Source: JALEVB01 sp022768265 (lineage in GTDB: Bacteria > Bacillota_I > Bacilli_A > Erysipelotrichales > Erysipelotrichaceae). Taken from it: DNA of 41,699 nt. Under the pieces are notes generated by a model, which made no database searches, was not told the DNA's origin, and worked only from the letters and a program-made list of their open reading frames with translations. Positions 40,005 to 41,699 of the stretch are shown here, in pieces (within the stretch, counting starts at the first letter, position 1; the number at the start of each line of letters is the position of its first letter). Position numbers and translations under genes: made by a program. The stretch is from positions 1-41,699 of the forward strand of contig JAXFJE010000038.1 in the NCBI GenBank assembly GCA_034168985.1, read 5' to 3'.

Positions 40005-40136
40005 ATGTCAACAGCTATTGTAACAGTTATTATTGTGATTACGGTATATGCCGCAGTAAGAAAAATGGTTAAAGATAAAAAACAAGGTCGCAGTTGTTGT
40101 CAAAGCGGCTGCCACAATTGTTCTAAATGTCATTAA
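40005..40136 (+). CDS. FeoB-associated-type Cys-rich membrane peptide, 43 aa
   Basis: A 43-residue peptide: MSTAIVTVIIVITVYAAVRK forms one membrane segment, followed by a basic stretch and a Cys/His-rich tail, CCQSGCHNCSKCH, with five Cys and two His. This is the layout of FeoB-associated Cys-rich membrane proteins that accompany ferrous iron uptake. feoA and feoB are not next to it here, so it is an orphan copy. Supported by AAGGAGAT before the ATG, a consensus promoter and a terminator. The nearby DtxR-type regulator and dyad suggest iron control. It could chaperone Fe(II) or zinc. Confidence 0.88.
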   Translation: MSTAIVTVIIVITVYAAVRKMVKDKKQGRSCCQSGCHNCSKCH

Positions 40137-40137
40137 G

Positions 40138-40161
40138 ATCACTAGTAATAGTGATTTTTTT
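40138..40161 (+). terminator. Terminator after the Cys-rich peptide
   Basis: ATCACTA (40138-40144) pairs with TAGTGAT (40149-40155) and is followed by a seven-T run, one base after the stop codon. Confidence 0.88.
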
Positions 40162-40215
40162 CTTGCTTGTTATATTCATGTGCGCTAACATATTAAGAAA
40201 AAAGAGGATATAACT

Positions 40216-41220
40216 ATGAGATTGCGCATTGAAAATTATGAATCTAGCTTAGATATCTTAGAAACGCAAAAAGCTATCAAGTTGGTTAAAGATACGTTTG
40301 AACAAGAACTTGCGAAGCATTTGAACTTAACTAGGGTATCAGCACCCCTATTTGTTACTAAAAGCAGTGGTTTGAATGATAATCTAAATGGGGTAGAAAG
40401 ACCAGTTAGCTTCGATATCAAGGGGATTGATGATGAAGAGGTTGAAGTAGTACAATCATTAGCTAAATGGAAGCGTATGGCCTTAAAACGCTATGGTTTA
40501 AAGAGGTTTAAAGGCTTATATACCGATATGAATGCGATCAGAAGAGATGAGGATCTGGATAATTTACATTCATGCTATGTCGATCAATGGGACTGGGAAA
40601 AAGTAATATATAAAGAAGATCGTAATATCGAGTTTTTAAAGGGAACGGTCGAAAGGATCATGAAGGCCATCGTTGCAACCGAGCAAGAAGTATATAAGGC
40701 TTATCCTCATATCAAGCCACTGATCAAAGAAACGCCATTTTTTATCACGACGCAAGAGTTAGAATATCTATATCCTGATCTTACGCCTAAAGAAAGAGAA
40801 AATAAGATCGCTCAAGAACATAAAACCGTTTTCTTGATGCAGATCGGGAAACCGCTAGCCAACGGAAAGCCACATGATGGTCGTAGTCCAGACTATGATG
40901 ATTGGGAACTAAATGGTGATTTATTGATCTGGTATGATCTATTCAATAGTGCGATCGAAATTAGCAGCATGGGCATCAGGGTCGATAGTTTCTCGTTAGA
41001 ACGACAATTGATCATTGCAGGTTGCGAAGATCGTAAAAAACTACCATTCCATCAAGCGCTGTTGAAAAATGAACTGCCTTTGACGATGGGTGGAGGGATT
41101 GGTCAATCTAGATTGTGTTTGATCATGCTGCATAAAGCTCATGTTGGTGAAGTGCAAGCTTCGTTATGGCCGCAAGAAGTTATCGATGAATGTATCAAGC
41201 AAAACATCTATTTATTGTAA
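40216..41220 (+). CDS. asnA: Ammonia-dependent asparagine synthetase
   Basis: Makes asparagine from aspartate, ammonia and ATP by an adenylate. A 334-residue enzyme with the class II tRNA-synthetase-like fold: APLFVTKSSGLNDNLNGVERPVSFD near the N-terminus, LYTDMNAIRRDE, SCYVDQWDWEKV and the C-terminal MGGGIGQSRLCLIMLHKAHVGEVQASLWP (class II motif 3-like). Full family length. AAGAGGATATAA precedes the ATG. No T-box is visible in the short upstream gap. Confidence 0.97.
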   Translation: MRLRIENYESSLDILETQKAIKLVKDTFEQELAKHLNLTRVSAPLFVTKSSGLNDNLNGVERPVSFDIKGIDDEEVEVVQSLAKWKRMALKRYGLKRFKGLYTDMNAIRRDEDLDNLHSCYVDQWDWEKVIYKEDRNIEFLKGTVERIMKAIVATEQEVYKAYPHIKPLIKETPFFITTQELEYLYPDLTPKERENKIAQEHKTVFLMQIGKPLANGKPHDGRSPDYDDWELNGDLLIWYDLFNSAIEISSMGIRVDSFSLERQLIIAGCEDRKKLPFHQALLKNELPLTMGGGIGQSRLCLIMLHKAHVGEVQASLWPQEVIDECIKQNIYLL

Positions 41221-41294
41221 TAGTATAAAAGCTATAAATTAGTAATTATGTTATAATATAGAAGAAGAGGCAAAAGATCTAAGGAGCGAAAATA

Positions 41295-41480
41295 ATGGTG
41301 TTACTAGAAGTCGTTGACCGCTATATTTGCAAACAAGATGTAGATTTTAATGACCAACAAGCTGAAAAAAATTATTACTATTTTGATAAAGTTAAAAATA
41401 AACTTTCAAATAGTGATAAAATTTGGTTCACTGCTACTGGAATAATTTTAACGATTATCTTCATATCCTTTGTCTTTTAA
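41295..41480 (+). CDS. Small tail-anchored protein of unknown function, 61 aa
   Basis: Not recognised. Residues 1-41 are charged and helical (QDVDFNDQQAEKNYYYFDKVKNK is cut by me into QDVDFNDQQAEK and YYYFDKVKNK), and 42-61 form one hydrophobic segment at the extreme C-terminus (WFTATGIILTIIFISFVF), so the product would be held in the membrane by its tail. AAGGAG precedes the ATG and TATAAT lies about 39 bases upstream; a strong terminator follows, so it is a real transcription unit. Confidence 0.68.
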   Translation: MVLLEVVDRYICKQDVDFNDQQAEKNYYYFDKVKNKLSNSDKIWFTATGIILTIIFISFVF

Positions 41481-41486
41481 GGTAAG

Positions 41487-41520
41487 ACCCTATGAAAATA
41501 GCTAAGTTTCATAGGGTTTT
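41487..41520 (+). terminator. Terminator after the tail-anchored protein gene
   Basis: ACCCTATGAAA (41487-41497) pairs with TTTCATAGGGT (41507-41517), followed by further T. Confidence 0.88.
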
Positions 41521-41542
41521 TAAATGCCAAATCATGTGAAAT

Positions 41543-41588
41543 AAATAACTTGCAATGTAAGCGAATACAGGCAAAAAATAACTTGCAA
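41543..41588 (+). repeat. Two direct repeats of AAATAACTTGCAA
   Basis: AAATAACTTGCAA occurs at 41543-41555 and 41576-41588, 33 bases apart (about three helical turns), in an A-rich non-coding stretch before a -35 element at the window edge. Confidence 0.6.
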
Positions 41589-41674
41589 AAGAAAGATAAA
41601 TGATATAAGATAAATGGGCTGTAAAAATAAAGCAGTGAAGAAAAAGGTCGATGAAAAAAAGATAAAAAAAGTAG

Positions 41675-41699
41675 TTGACATAAGGGATGAAAACTGGTA
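41675..41699 (+). promoter_or_regulatory. Promoter cut by the window end
   Basis: Consensus TTGACA at 41675-41680; exactly 17 bases later the last two bases of the window are TA, the start of a possible -10. The gene it would serve lies beyond the window. Confidence 0.4.

Noticed and set aside
1..41699. CRISPR arrays, tRNA or rRNA genes, insertion sequences
   Set aside because: No regularly spaced repeats, cloverleaf sequences, rRNA motifs or transposase-like proteins were seen.

Overview
The window looks like chromosome from a low-GC, anaerobic, gut-type member of the Bacillota, most like the Erysipelotrichia (Coprobacillus / Erysipelatoclostridium / Catenibacterium relatives). The grounds are the AT-rich sequence, strong AGGAGG-type ribosome binding sites, the cysS-mrnC-rlmB-sigH-rpmG-secE-nusG-rplK-rplA order known from Bacillota, many sugar PTS genes, an [FeFe]-hydrogenase and no respiratory chain genes. 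This placement is by gene content, not by a database match.

Region 1 (1-8.7 kb) is a phospho-glycoside locus. It holds an RpiR/SIS regulator, two tandem NagB-like (YieK-type) sugar-phosphate isomerase/deaminase paralogs with duplicated promoters, a lactose/cellobiose-type PTS IIC behind a strong cre site, a small membrane protein, a GH1 6-phospho-beta-glucosidase, a P-loop kinase and a GH4 6-phospho-glycosidase. No matching IIA or IIB is present. Region 2 (8.9-15.1 kb) concerns signalling and redox. It holds a membrane diguanylate cyclase with a MarR regulator, then a Fur-family gene co-transcribed with an [FeFe]-hydrogenase, divergent from an exported flavin (FAD plus covalent FMN) reductase. 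The shared control region carries a perfect Fur-type box and a Rex-like box. A lipoprotein of the flavin split-barrel fold lies convergent to the reductase.

Region 3 (15.2-22.7 kb, all minus strand) is a self-contained sigma-54 sugar-uptake module: rpoN, an extra PTS IIB and a LevR-type activator in one tight operon, followed by mannose-family PTS IIB, IIC and IID and a Cof-type phosphatase. A -24/-12 promoter with exact spacing lies directly before the transporter operon. No IIA gene accompanies it. Region 4 (22.8-29.8 kb) holds a TPR-like membrane protein with a second Cof phosphatase, a cold-shock protein with a long leader, metG-nadK followed by a divergent PTS IIC-IIB homolog that has lost hallmark residues, and a secreted beta-barrel-like protein.

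Region 5 (29.8-39.4 kb) is a long housekeeping run: mutS, a DUF2238 membrane protein, cysS, mrnC, rlmB, a SigH-like sigma factor, rpmG, secE and nusG. Two small membrane genes (DUF4234, DUF2752) and an opposite-strand CoA-binding protein are inserted before rplK-rplA. The rplK leader folds like the L1 binding site of 23S rRNA. Region 6 (39.5-41.7 kb) has a DtxR-type iron regulator divergent from a 43-residue FeoB-associated-type Cys-rich membrane peptide, then asnA, an unknown tail-anchored peptide, and a -35 element whose partner is cut by the window end.

The strongest candidates for something new are the sigma-54 module with its spare IIB and hairpin-embedded promoter, the hydrogenase/flavin-reductase region with two different operators, the mosaic NagB-like pair with a Cys-x2-Cys-x2-Cys active-site loop, and the degenerate PTS permease after nadK.
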